This document shows positions 48,392 through 56,014 of a stretch of DNA of 64,000 nucleotides, in pieces (within the stretch, counting starts at the first letter, position 1; every line of letters starts with the position of its first letter). Source of the stretch: a virus; the IMG/VR virus record IMGVR_UViG_3300009034_001352, positions 1 to 64,000 of that record, one strand, 5' to 3'. Under the pieces are notes generated by a model. The model saw nothing but the letters and a program-made list of their open reading frames with translations, was not told the DNA's origin and ran no database searches. Both the position numbers and the translations under genes were made by a program.

Positions 48392-48769
48392 ATGTTGATT
48401 TATTTATATCGAGTAAATAGAGGATTGAACAGATGCATACGTACTGCCTATAGTTTTGGATTTGAAAATATTTTTTTAGTTGATTGTGGTAAATATGATA
48501 ATAGATTATTTTCTGCAAAAAGAATAAGAATTAATCGTACTTTAAATTTTTCATTTGGAAAAGGTTTATTATTAGAGAAAAATAAAGGTAAGGAAATTAG
48601 ATCAGTTAATCTAAAAGAATATGATTTTATTATATTAGGAGGAGAATCAATAATTCTTACAAAAAAAATATATGATGGTAATTTTTGTTATATACAAACA
48701 AAAAATGATTTTTGTTTGACATCTCCTGTAGCTTTATCTATTTTTTGTTGGGAATATCAAAAATGTTAA
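48392..48769 (+). CDS. Degenerate SPOUT-like protein inside the type IV-B operon
   Basis: 125 residues. The N-terminus RVNRGLNRCIRTAYSFGFENIFLVD matches SPOUT motif 1 (N.G...RTA..FG....FLV); FIILGGESI falls where motif 2 (LGxExxG) is expected, and CLTSPVALSIFCWEY resembles motif 3 (LNVSVAASIALYE). It is shorter than active SpoU enzymes and motif 2 is eroded. It could modify or bind the guide RNA of the complex. The second SPOUT protein at 22887 is more canonical. The ATG overlaps the cysH-like gene at its end. Confidence 0.55.
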   Translation: MLIYLYRVNRGLNRCIRTAYSFGFENIFLVDCGKYDNRLFSAKRIRINRTLNFSFGKGLLLEKNKGKEIRSVNLKEYDFIILGGESIILTKKIYDGNFCYIQTKNDFCLTSPVALSIFCWEYQKC

Positions 48770-49488
48770 TAGAATGTGATAGACATACAGAAAAAGATTT
48801 GAAATTATATGATGAATTAAATGGAATGGATTTATGTAATTTTAATTTAAGAAAGATAGATAAAAAAGAAAAAAAAGCTATTGATACAATTAAAAATTTT
48901 GTTGTTAGAAATAAATATTATTGTGCTGTATCTTGGGGAAAAGATAGTGTTGTAGTTATTAATTTATGTTTAAAATTATGTTTAAATATTCCGATTGTGT
49001 GGATTAAAGTACATCCTATTTATAATCCTTATTGTGAAAAAGTACGGGATATTTTTTTAAAAAAATACCCAGAAATTAATTATCATGAATATTATATTAA
49101 TTGTAAAGTTGATGACAATGGAATAATACATGCTAAAGGAACTTTAGAAAAGGGATTTGAATACGCTGTTCGGGATTTTGGTGAAAATTATATTACAGGG
49201 ATTAGATCTGAAGAATCTGCTATTAGAACATTAAGAAGTAAAATGTACGGTGTGATGTCTAAAAAAACATGTGCCCCAATAAATTATTGGAAATATGAAG
49301 ACGTATTTGCTTATCTTGCTTATTATGATTTACCAATTCATCCAAATTATGCCATGTTAGGGGGAGGTAGATATAAAAGAAAATATTTACGAGTGGCTTC
49401 ATTAGGAGGAAAAAGAGGAAGGGAAAGAGGTCGTTATGCATGGGAACAAGAATATTATTCGGATTATATAAGAAAATTTGAAAAATAA
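48763..49488 (+). CDS. cysH: CysH-like PAPS reductase-fold protein (type IV-B associated)
   Basis: 241 residues. The ATP-pyrophosphatase PP-loop is YCAVSWGKDSVVVINLCL (SxGKDS), followed by a variable domain and YITGIRSEESAIRTLRS, then CAPINYWKYEDVFAYLAYYDLPIHPNY, all typical of the PAPS reductase/DndC family. CysH-like genes are a recognised companion of type IV-B effector operons; their role is unknown. The C-terminal sulfite-transfer ECGLH cysteine motif is absent, so sulfate reduction is unlikely. The ATG overlaps the SPOUT-like stop by 7 nt. Confidence 0.8.
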   Translation: MLIECDRHTEKDLKLYDELNGMDLCNFNLRKIDKKEKKAIDTIKNFVVRNKYYCAVSWGKDSVVVINLCLKLCLNIPIVWIKVHPIYNPYCEKVRDIFLKKYPEINYHEYYINCKVDDNGIIHAKGTLEKGFEYAVRDFGENYITGIRSEESAIRTLRSKMYGVMSKKTCAPINYWKYEDVFAYLAYYDLPIHPNYAMLGGGRYKRKYLRVASLGGKRGRERGRYAWEQEYYSDYIRKFEK

Positions 49489-49501
49489 TAGGAGAAGTAG
49501 A

Positions 49502-50419
49502 ATGAATTTATATTTGAAACATCGCCCTAAATCATTTCAAGAAATGATAGGAAATAAAGAAATTATTGAGAGTTTAGAAAAAATGATTAATAAGAAAGAC
49601 AAACCGCATAGTTATCTTTTTACTGGCCCAAGTGGATGTGGAAAGACCACAGCTGCAAGAATTTGTTCTGATTTAATAGGAGCTAAAGATTTATCTGTTA
49701 TGGAAATAAATTCTTCTAATAATCGAGGGATAGATACAGCAAGAAATATTATAGAACAAATGAGAATGAATCCTATTGATGGGAATATTTGGTCTTTTAT
49801 TATGGATGAAGTTCATCTTATGACAACAGTTGCTCAAAATGCTATGTTGAAACCATTAGAAGATTATTCTGATATTGCTTATTTCTTTTTATGTACTACA
49901 GATCCACAGAAATTAATAAAACCACTAAAAAATAGATGCACTGAATTTAATTTTTCTTCTTTATCCTATAAATATATTTGTAAATTATTAAGAATAATGA
50001 ATAGAAAAGAAAAGATAGAAATAGATAAAGAAATTATTGAAGAGATAGCAGAATATTCGGGAGGAAGTCCAAGAAGGGCTTTAGTATTATTTGAAAAAAT
50101 AATAGGAATGGAAAAAAAGAAAGCAATTAAATTAATTTCTCAAGGAATAGATGAAAATGAAAGTCAAGTGATAGATTTATGTAGAGCCTTATTAAAAGAT
50201 AGTTGGGGGGATATTTCAGATATATTAAAAAATATGGAGATAACTGATCCTGAAAAAATAAGAAGAGTTGTTTTAGGGTATATGAATTCAGTGCTTTTAA
50301 ATGGATTGAATTATAAAGCTGGATTAGCTTTGGAATATTTTTCGGAACCGTTTTATAATTCTGGAATGCCTGGAATTACTTTGGCATGTTATCAAGTTAT
50401 ATCTTCAGGAGGAGAATAA
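49502..50419 (+). CDS. Clamp loader AAA+ ATPase (RFC small-subunit / DnaX-like)
   Basis: 305 residues. AAA+ motifs: YLKHRPKSFQEMIGN (N-terminal box), Walker A LFTGPSGCGKTTAA, Walker B FIMDEVHLM, sensor I FFLCTTDPQ, and SRC-like KPLKNRCTEF, then sensor II GGSPRRAL. A C-terminal collar domain follows. It would open and load the DnaN-type clamp at 41872. ATAGGAGAAGTAGA precedes the ATG. It begins 13 nt after the type IV-B operon ends. Confidence 0.88.
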   Translation: MNLYLKHRPKSFQEMIGNKEIIESLEKMINKKDKPHSYLFTGPSGCGKTTAARICSDLIGAKDLSVMEINSSNNRGIDTARNIIEQMRMNPIDGNIWSFIMDEVHLMTTVAQNAMLKPLEDYSDIAYFFLCTTDPQKLIKPLKNRCTEFNFSSLSYKYICKLLRIMNRKEKIEIDKEIIEEIAEYSGGSPRRALVLFEKIIGMEKKKAIKLISQGIDENESQVIDLCRALLKDSWGDISDILKNMEITDPEKIRRVVLGYMNSVLLNGLNYKAGLALEYFSEPFYNSGMPGITLACYQVISSGGE

Positions 50420-50577
50420 TGAAAAAAGGTTTTCTTTTGATAATTATTTTTATTTTTTTAATTTTAAATATAATAGTTACTATTTTAGATAGACAAATAT
50501 ATAGAGGTATAATGGATTTTATATTATTAAATATTTCATTTACTTGTTTATTACGTATTGAAAGAAAGGAGAAATAA
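50419..50577 (+). CDS. Small membrane protein
   Basis: 52 residues: an N-terminal hydrophobic helix (GFLLIIIFIFLILNIIVTIL) and a second weaker one. The ATG overlaps the clamp loader stop (TAATG) with AGGAGGAGAATA upstream. Function unknown. Confidence 0.45.
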   Translation: MKKGFLLIIIFIFLILNIIVTILDRQIYRGIMDFILLNISFTCLLRIERKEK

Positions 50578-50578
50578 T

Positions 50579-50758
50579 ATGTGTAATGATTGCGAATGGC
50601 TTGATTATATTGATTTGGCAGATGATATGTTACTTGATGAAGAATATGATTTTGCTTCTGATACGATTGAAGGAATAAAAGATTGGATTAAGGAAAATGA
50701 ACATGTTACAGACAATCAAAAAAATGCTCTACAAAATATTTATAAAAGTGCAGAATAA
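50579..50758 (+). CDS. Small acidic protein
   Basis: 59 residues, strongly acidic with an N-terminal CNDCEW pair and a helix-turn-helix-like end (DWIKENEHVTDNQKNALQNI). AAAGGAGAAATAAT precedes the ATG. No family recognised. Confidence 0.5.
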   Translation: MCNDCEWLDYIDLADDMLLDEEYDFASDTIEGIKDWIKENEHVTDNQKNALQNIYKSAE

Positions 50759-50759
50759 T

Positions 50760-50799
50760 TATAAATTTTGGGTTTAAATTATTATAATATAAGTATAGG
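50760..50799 (+). promoter_or_regulatory. Repeated promoter module before the SSB/RecA operon
   Basis: -35 TATAAA (50760-50765, weak), 17-nt spacer, -10 TATAAT (50783-50788). Positions 50772-50799 are identical to 36727-36754. The shared block extends past the -10 to the expected transcription start, so it may also include a common 5' end or factor-binding site. Confidence 0.7.
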
Positions 50800-50809
50800 A
50801 GAAAATAAA

Positions 50810-51277
50810 ATGGAAGAGAGAGATTTATCAAATGATTTAAAAATAAATAAATTTAAATTAGAAGATGCTTGTGAAATTCAGCCTTCTTTATATATGTATT
50901 ATGCAGAAGAATTAGCTACAACTAAAGTACAAAAAGATATTATTGATGATAAGTTAGATTTTGTTATGTCTGAAGTAGAATTAGCTATAAGAGAAAAACC
51001 ACCAGAAGGAATAAAGATTACTGAATCAACGATAAAATCTTTGCTGGTAAAAAATTCAGGAATACAAAGATATAAGGAAAAATTGAGAAAAGCAAAAGAA
51101 AAGGTATACTACCTTGAAGCTGCTGTAAAAGCATTAGAACATCGTAAACATGAACTAAATAATTTAGTGACTTTATATGTTGCCGGATATTATTCTAAAC
51201 CTGTTGGGAAAAGAGAAAATCCAAGGGATCAAGCAAGAAAAAAACTTAAAAGAAATTTAAATAAGAAAGGAGATTAA
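50810..51277 (+). CDS. Hypothetical coiled-coil protein upstream of the SSB
   Basis: 155 residues, helical (QKDIIDDKLDFVMSEVELAI; YKEKLRKAKEKVYYLEAAVKAL), with a basic C-terminus. The pattern resembles phage proteins of unknown function that precede SSB/recombination genes. It is transcribed from the repeated promoter; TAGGAGAAAATAAA precedes the ATG. Confidence 0.5.
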   Translation: MEERDLSNDLKINKFKLEDACEIQPSLYMYYAEELATTKVQKDIIDDKLDFVMSEVELAIREKPPEGIKITESTIKSLLVKNSGIQRYKEKLRKAKEKVYYLEAAVKALEHRKHELNNLVTLYVAGYYSKPVGKRENPRDQARKKLKRNLNKKGD

Positions 51278-51280
51278 ATA

Positions 51281-52297
51281 ATGAAGAGAAAAAAGAAATC
51301 TTTATCAAGTCTTAATAGACGAATGGTACATAGTCATAAAACGAGAGGAGGTTCAACTACTGTTTTCTCATTATCAGGTGATGTTAAATGGTATAAACCA
51401 AAAGAAGGTAGAAATAAAATTGTAATTTTACCATTTGAAATTAAATCAGAAAAACATCCTCTTGTAGCGACTAATCAACAAGGATGGGAAATAGGAGAAC
51501 AGGATTATGTGATGGATATTTATATCCATAGAAGAATTGGGCCAATGGATAAAGATATAGTTTGTCCATTAAAGAGTTATAATAAAAAATGTCCTATTTG
51601 TGAATTAGAAGAAGAATACAAAGAACAAGGAAAAGATAAAGAAGCTGGTTTATTAAGATCATCAAGAAGAGCTTTTTATAATGTAATAAATGTGAATAAA
51701 CCAGAGGCAGGAGTGTTAATATTTGGTGTGAGTCATAAACTTTTTGAAATTGAACTTATTGATGAATCCAGAGCATCTGCTGAAGATGACAGTTATATTA
51801 ATTTTTCTGATTTGAATAATGGATGTGTTATTGAGTTTAGAGGAAAAACTGAATATTTTGGTAAAAATGAATATTTAGAGTTCCGATCGTTTAAATTTCG
51901 TGAAAGAAGTGAAGAGATAGATGAAGCTATAGAGGATTGTAAAGAAGATGTAGTTAGTTTTGATGAATGTCTTAATCTTTTGAATTATGAAGAGATTCGA
52001 GATATACTTTATGGAGCTGATGAAAATGAAGAAGAAGAAAAATCGAAAAAAAGAAAAAGTAAGAAAAAGGAAAATGAAATTGATGACGAAGAAGTTTATG
52101 AAAATGATGAAGAAAATAATGACGAAGAGATTTCTAAAAAAAATAAAAAGAAAGATAAGAAGAAATCAACAAAAGAAAAAATGAAAAAGAAAAAAAGTAG
52201 ATGTCCTCATGGTTATGAGTTTGGAATAGATGTAGATCAATATAAGGATTGTGATGATTGTGATGAATGGGAAGATTGTTCAGAGGAAGAGGAATGA
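51281..52297 (+). CDS. gp32-like single-stranded DNA-binding protein
   Basis: 338 residues. T4 gp32-type layout: basic N-terminal arm (residues 1-25, KRKKKSLSSLNRR), an OB-fold core with a structural zinc site (CPLKSYNKKCPICELEEEY), and a very long, charged C-terminal tail (about residues 245-315, alternating lysine and acidic blocks) ending in a cysteine/acidic segment (CPHGYEFGIDVDQYKDCDDC). The acidic tail of gp32 recruits replication partners; here it is extended and has an unusual terminal cysteine motif. Confidence 0.75.
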   Translation: MKRKKKSLSSLNRRMVHSHKTRGGSTTVFSLSGDVKWYKPKEGRNKIVILPFEIKSEKHPLVATNQQGWEIGEQDYVMDIYIHRRIGPMDKDIVCPLKSYNKKCPICELEEEYKEQGKDKEAGLLRSSRRAFYNVINVNKPEAGVLIFGVSHKLFEIELIDESRASAEDDSYINFSDLNNGCVIEFRGKTEYFGKNEYLEFRSFKFRERSEEIDEAIEDCKEDVVSFDECLNLLNYEEIRDILYGADENEEEEKSKKRKSKKKENEIDDEEVYENDEENNDEEISKKNKKKDKKKSTKEKMKKKKSRCPHGYEFGIDVDQYKDCDDCDEWEDCSEEEE

Positions 52298-52701
52298 AAA
52301 ATTGGCTTACTACCACAGAGGCTTTGAAATATTGTAAGAGTAGAGATCGGTCTTTAACAAAGACCGGTCTTAAATATCTTGGTCTTTTGCATAGATTTGT
52401 AAGAAAAAAAGAGAATGGACATCATCTTGAATATAATATTAGTGGATTGGATAGAATTACAAGATTATCTGAACCACCAGAAGGATACATTTCAGCAAAA
52501 CATATTTCAAATAAATTAGATATTAAATTAGAAAATATTTATAGAATTTTAAAAAAATATAAAATAAAAACTTATAAATATGGATTTAGAAATATTTATT
52601 ATTTTTTAGAGGAGGAATTTGTTGATGCCTACAATGAAAACGAAGAACAAAGAGATAAAGAATGTAATAATGAAAAGGAATCAAAAATCAGAAAAGATTG
52701 A
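52294..52701 (+). CDS. Helix-turn-helix protein
   Basis: 135 residues with two MerR/excisionase-like helix-turn-helix segments: WLTTTEALKYCKSRDRSLT and GYISAKHISNKLDIKLENIYRILKK. It could bind DNA as a regulator of the recombination operon. The ATG overlaps the SSB stop by 4 nt with AGAGGAAGAGGA upstream. The C-terminus overlaps the RecA start region in another frame. Confidence 0.55.
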   Translation: MKNWLTTTEALKYCKSRDRSLTKTGLKYLGLLHRFVRKKENGHHLEYNISGLDRITRLSEPPEGYISAKHISNKLDIKLENIYRILKKYKIKTYKYGFRNIYYFLEEEFVDAYNENEEQRDKECNNEKESKIRKD

Positions 52702-53878
52702 AAAAAGATTTTTAACTGGAAGTGATCTTCTTGATATTGTTATTGGAGGAGGAATTGGAAAAGGATATCCTGCTGGACGCATAATTAATATTGTAGGGGA
52801 TAAGTCAAGTGGCAAAACATTTCTTGCATGTGAATTGATAGCTAATGCATATTATAAATATGGAAAAAAGTTTAAATGGATTTACGATGATTGTGAAAGT
52901 GGTTTTACTTTTGATACATTAAAATTATATGGAATAGAGATTATACCAAAATCTGATGATAAAAAAATAAAAAGTAACACGGTTGAAGAATTGTATTGTA
53001 ATTATAGAAGGTTTTTGGAAAGTATTAAAAAAGATGAAGTAGGTATTTATGTGATTGATTCTCTTGATGGATTGAGTAGTAATGAAATATTAAATAGAAG
53101 TAATGAAAGATATAAAAAATGGGAGGATGATAAAGAATTTAAGAAAGGATCTTATCAGATGGGAGCAGCTAAATTTTTTAGTCAAGAATTTTTTAGAGGT
53201 TTAGCTGGAAGTTCACATGACAAGAATGTTTTGCTTTGTATTATAAGTCAGGTTAGATGTAATATTGATCCTATGAATTTTAAAAAGTTCACAAGATCAG
53301 GTGGAAAAGCATTAGATCATTATTGTAATACTGTTTTGTGGTTAGCTAATATGAAAAAAATAAAAAGAAGAGATAGAATAATTGGTATAATAATAAAAGC
53401 AAAATTAGATAAAAGTAAAACACCAAGACCATATAGAGAATGTGTTTTTCCTGTTTTGTTTGATTATGGAATAGATAATATAGGAGCAAATATTGATTAT
53501 CTTTTTGATTTGAGAACTAAAACAGGAGAACTGTCAACTGATGCAAATAAGATAGTTTGGAAAGGTGAAAAAATAACAGCTTCAATTTTAAAAGATTTTA
53601 TTAAAGAAAAAAATATTGGGGAAGAATGGAAAGAATATAAAAAAGAAAATGGAACTGGGAAAAAAGAGGATATGATTAATTTTTTGAAAACACATAAAAA
53701 ATGTAATAAAGACTTTGTGAAAAGATTTGGTGAATCTAAAACAAAAGAAGAACTTATAAATTGGATTGAATCAGAGAAAATGGAAAATGAACTTAAAAAA
53801 AGAGTGAGGATAAAATGGGAAGCAATAGAAGAAGATATAAAAATAAAAAGATTAAGAAAGTACAACAAAGTCTATTGA
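52625..53878 (+). CDS. RecA/UvsX-type recombinase
   Basis: 417 residues. RecA core: RFLTGSDLLDIVIGGGIGKG, Walker A IVGDKSSGKTFLA, IYDDCESGF, Walker B IYVIDSLDGL, LLCIISQVR, and FTRSGGKALDHY near the L2 region. An extra C-terminal helical extension (about 310-417) follows. It pairs strands in phage recombination and fork restart alongside the Rad50/Mre11-like pair. ATG 52625 is used, with AGAGGAGGAATT about 8-12 nt upstream; it starts 76 nt before the previous gene ends. Confidence 0.82.
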   Translation: MPTMKTKNKEIKNVIMKRNQKSEKIEKRFLTGSDLLDIVIGGGIGKGYPAGRIINIVGDKSSGKTFLACELIANAYYKYGKKFKWIYDDCESGFTFDTLKLYGIEIIPKSDDKKIKSNTVEELYCNYRRFLESIKKDEVGIYVIDSLDGLSSNEILNRSNERYKKWEDDKEFKKGSYQMGAAKFFSQEFFRGLAGSSHDKNVLLCIISQVRCNIDPMNFKKFTRSGGKALDHYCNTVLWLANMKKIKRRDRIIGIIIKAKLDKSKTPRPYRECVFPVLFDYGIDNIGANIDYLFDLRTKTGELSTDANKIVWKGEKITASILKDFIKEKNIGEEWKEYKKENGTGKKEDMINFLKTHKKCNKDFVKRFGESKTKEELINWIESEKMENELKKRVRIKWEAIEEDIKIKRLRKYNKVY

Positions 53879-54072
53879 AAGATTTTGATTTAACCAAAAA
53901 AGATTTATTCAGTGTTTGGTTGGCTTATATTCATAATATAGCAAAAGGAAAAAGTCAAAAAGAAACATTACAAAAGTTAAAAGTTTGTGAAGATATAATA
54001 GAAAATGAATTGGATTATTTTACAGCTTTTGGTTTAACTATGATTACACAAATATTAAGTGAGGAAATATAA
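53815..54072 (+). CDS. Hypothetical protein
   Basis: 85 residues, basic N-terminus (GSNRRRYKNKKIKKVQQSLL) then helical. It starts 64 nt inside the recA-like gene in another frame, with GAGGATAAA upstream. No family recognised. Confidence 0.45.
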   Translation: MGSNRRRYKNKKIKKVQQSLLKDFDLTKKDLFSVWLAYIHNIAKGKSQKETLQKLKVCEDIIENELDYFTAFGLTMITQILSEEI

Positions 54073-54248
54073 TGAAAAAAGTTAAAATATTTGAAAGTTA
54101 TAATAAACATGAATTAGAAATAGAAATGAATAATTGGATGAAAAAGAATGAATGTGAAATAGATATATTTTTTGTGAGACAATCAGTAAGTTCGGATTCT
54201 AAAGATTCTACATATTTGATCATTTCTATTTGGTATGAGGAAATATAA
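54072..54248 (+). CDS. Cse60-like small protein
   Basis: 58 residues: KKVKIFESYNKHELEIEMNN, a short linker, EIDIFFVRQSVSS, and a final strand ending YLIISIWYEE. This three-part pattern resembles the small Cse60/sporulation-type proteins often seen in phages. Start and stop overlap the neighbours (TAATG at both ends). Function unknown. Confidence 0.5.
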   Translation: MKKVKIFESYNKHELEIEMNNWMKKNECEIDIFFVRQSVSSDSKDSTYLIISIWYEEI

Positions 54249-54457
54249 TGGAATATATTGAAATAGCTGCTAAAATGTTAGATTGTAAAGTTGAAGATAT
54301 GGAAAAAGATTGTATAGGTTTAGTTAGATTATTAAATGATATGAATAAATTTTGTGAAAGTGTGGAAGGAAAATTAAAATCAAGACAAGAGATTGCTTTA
54401 ATTATTTATTCTTATTATCAAGATGATAAAATATTAAAAGCATCTTTTGGATTTTAG
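54248..54457 (+). CDS. Hypothetical protein
   Basis: 69 residues, helical and acidic (EYIEIAAKMLDCKVEDMEKD). It ends in an amber codon that is part of the next gene's ribosome site (TAGGAGATTGAA), and the next gene is in the same frame, so an amber readthrough would fuse the two. No family recognised. Confidence 0.45.
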   Translation: MEYIEIAAKMLDCKVEDMEKDCIGLVRLLNDMNKFCESVEGKLKSRQEIALIIYSYYQDDKILKASFGF

Positions 54458-54466
54458 GAGATTGAA

Positions 54467-54994
54467 ATGAATTATATAAATTTTACAAGAGAAGAAATAG
54501 AATATTTGATAAATTATTTTGAAAGTGAATGTAATGGGATGATTAAAAATTCTATGTTTTTTGAAGCAAAATTATATAAAAAATTAAAAAGATCTTTAAT
54601 TCCAATAAAGATATCAAGTAGAAAGGAAAAGGGAAAAAATCTTCAAAAATGGATTTGTAATAAAATAGCTAATCTATTGGGAATTAAATATAATCAACAA
54701 GATGATCAATGTGAAATTCATTCAAGAGAGATGGGGCAATCAGGAGTGGATATAATATTGAGAGGAAAAGCTTTGAAGAGATTTCCATTTTCAATCGAAT
54801 GTAAAAGTTCAGAACAATTCAATTTTAAGAATACTATAGAACAGATAAGAAATAATTCAACAGATGATACAGATTGGTTAATTGTTTATAAAAAGAAAGT
54901 TTTTAGAAATCCAGTAGTAATTATGGGATGGTATGCTTTTGAAAGACTTTTTGAAAAAGGAGTAAAAAATGGCAAAGGGAATATTGTGGACTGA
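54467..54994 (+). CDS. PD-(D/E)XK nuclease, possible Holliday junction resolvase
   Basis: 175 residues. The core is KGKNLQKWICNKIANLLG (helix with basic residues), REMGQSGVDIILRG (the acidic D) and FPFSIECKSSEQ (ExK), then a mixed C-terminal segment with DWLIVYKKK. This is the fold of resolvases and related phage endonucleases. Its place after RecA suits a junction-resolving role. TAGGAGATTGAA precedes the ATG. Confidence 0.65.
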   Translation: MNYINFTREEIEYLINYFESECNGMIKNSMFFEAKLYKKLKRSLIPIKISSRKEKGKNLQKWICNKIANLLGIKYNQQDDQCEIHSREMGQSGVDIILRGKALKRFPFSIECKSSEQFNFKNTIEQIRNNSTDDTDWLIVYKKKVFRNPVVIMGWYAFERLFEKGVKNGKGNIVD

Positions 54995-55142
54995 TTATGA
55001 AAAAAATTATCTTATAAAGAATTATGGAAAGATTTCAGTTGTAAAAATAGCAAAACATTTGAAAAAAACAGAAAAACAAATATATGATTATGCTTCACTT
55101 TTAAGAACAAAAGGCGAATATCTTAAATATTTAAAAAGATGA
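54969..55142 (+). CDS. Small Myb/SANT-like helix-turn-helix protein
   Basis: 57 residues: WTDYEKNYLIKNYGKISVVKIAKHL then KTEKQIYDYASLLR, the W-spaced three-helix pattern of SANT/Myb-type domains found as single-domain phage DNA-binding proteins. It overlaps the nuclease stop by 26 nt. AAAAGGAGTAAAAA precedes the ATG. Confidence 0.55.
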   Translation: MAKGILWTDYEKNYLIKNYGKISVVKIAKHLKKTEKQIYDYASLLRTKGEYLKYLKR

Positions 55143-55162
55143 TATTAAAAAGGAGATAAATT

Positions 55163-55570
55163 ATGAGATTGAAATATGGGGCTAAAAGAGCGAGATTGTT
55201 TGGTGTAAAAATGGTAGTGTTTCTGTCATTTACTTTTGTTGCAATAATAAGTGTTCTTTATCTTGTTAATATTACTATGATTGATGAAAATGATATTCTA
55301 CGATTGACTCGTCATCAAGTGATTTATTTAGCTTGTATGTTAATATTTATAGGGTCATCTGCCGGTTCTCTTTCTGTGATGTTTTTTCGGCGTGAAACTT
55401 TTTCTTCTTATTTGTTTGATAAATCAATAGAGGAGTTGAGTGTGGCAGCTGCTCAAATAGAAAAAATAAAGAAAGCGAGAATAGAGGATAAAGAAAAAAC
55501 ATTAGAACTTGAACTTTTAAGAGAGAAAAAGAAGGAAGAAAAATTTAATAGAAAAAAGGAAAATAAATGA
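55163..55570 (+). CDS. Membrane protein with cytoplasmic coiled coil
   Basis: 135 residues: two transmembrane helices (VFLSFTFVAIISVLYLVNI and VIYLACMLIFIGSSAGSLSV), then a basic/acidic coiled-coil tail. AAAGGAGATAAATT upstream. Function unknown. Confidence 0.5.
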   Translation: MRLKYGAKRARLFGVKMVVFLSFTFVAIISVLYLVNITMIDENDILRLTRHQVIYLACMLIFIGSSAGSLSVMFFRRETFSSYLFDKSIEELSVAAAQIEKIKKARIEDKEKTLELELLREKKKEEKFNRKKENK

Positions 55571-55713
55571 TAATTGGACTTATCTTATTGTATTTTTTTG
55601 CTATGGCAGCAGGGAAATGTATGGATGATGATGGTGATGATAATGTATCTTTAGGTTTAACTATTATTTGTTGGATAATAATTATAATTATGTTATCTGT
55701 AGAAGGAATTTAA
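55567..55713 (+). CDS. Small membrane protein
   Basis: 48 residues, hydrophobic at both ends with an acidic middle (KCMDDDGDDN). The ATG overlaps the previous stop (ATGA). Small inner-membrane proteins of this kind are typical of phage accessory regions. No function assigned. Confidence 0.4.
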   Translation: MIIGLILLYFFAMAAGKCMDDDGDDNVSLGLTIICWIIIIIMLSVEGI

Positions 55714-55715
55714 TA

Positions 55716-55847
55716 ATGATACATATAATGAAATTGATATTACAAATGTTAATTTTATTAGTTATTAGTGTTTTTATGTTTGGAATTATTATTGTTATAG
55801 TAATGGTGATATTTATTCTTGTAGATGAGTTTAATAATGGATATTAA
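55716..55847 (+). CDS. Small membrane protein
   Basis: 43 residues, one long hydrophobic helix (MLILLVISVFMFGIIIVIVM) between short polar ends. It starts 2 nt after the previous stop and overlaps the next ORF. Weak ribosome site, so translation is probably coupled. Confidence 0.35.
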   Translation: MIHIMKLILQMLILLVISVFMFGIIIVIVMVIFILVDEFNNGY

Positions 55848-56013
55848 AGAAATTGAATCACTTGATAAATTGAAATCAGGAGATATAATAATTCATAAAT
55901 GGTCTCATAAACCTTATATAATAATAGGACTTAATCCTTTAATAGGAGTGAGATGTTATCGGATAACAAATGTTGTAGAATGGAAAAAAATTATTTTAAA
56001 TAAGGGGAAATAA
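55825..56013 (+). CDS. Small hypothetical protein
   Basis: 62 residues from ATG 55825, or 58 from ATG 55837; neither has a strong ribosome site. DIKEIESLDKLKSGDIIIHK then PYIIIGLNPLIGVRCYRITN suggests a small beta barrel. No family recognised. Confidence 0.4.
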   Translation: MSLIMDIKEIESLDKLKSGDIIIHKWSHKPYIIIGLNPLIGVRCYRITNVVEWKKIILNKGK

Positions 56014-56014
56014 T

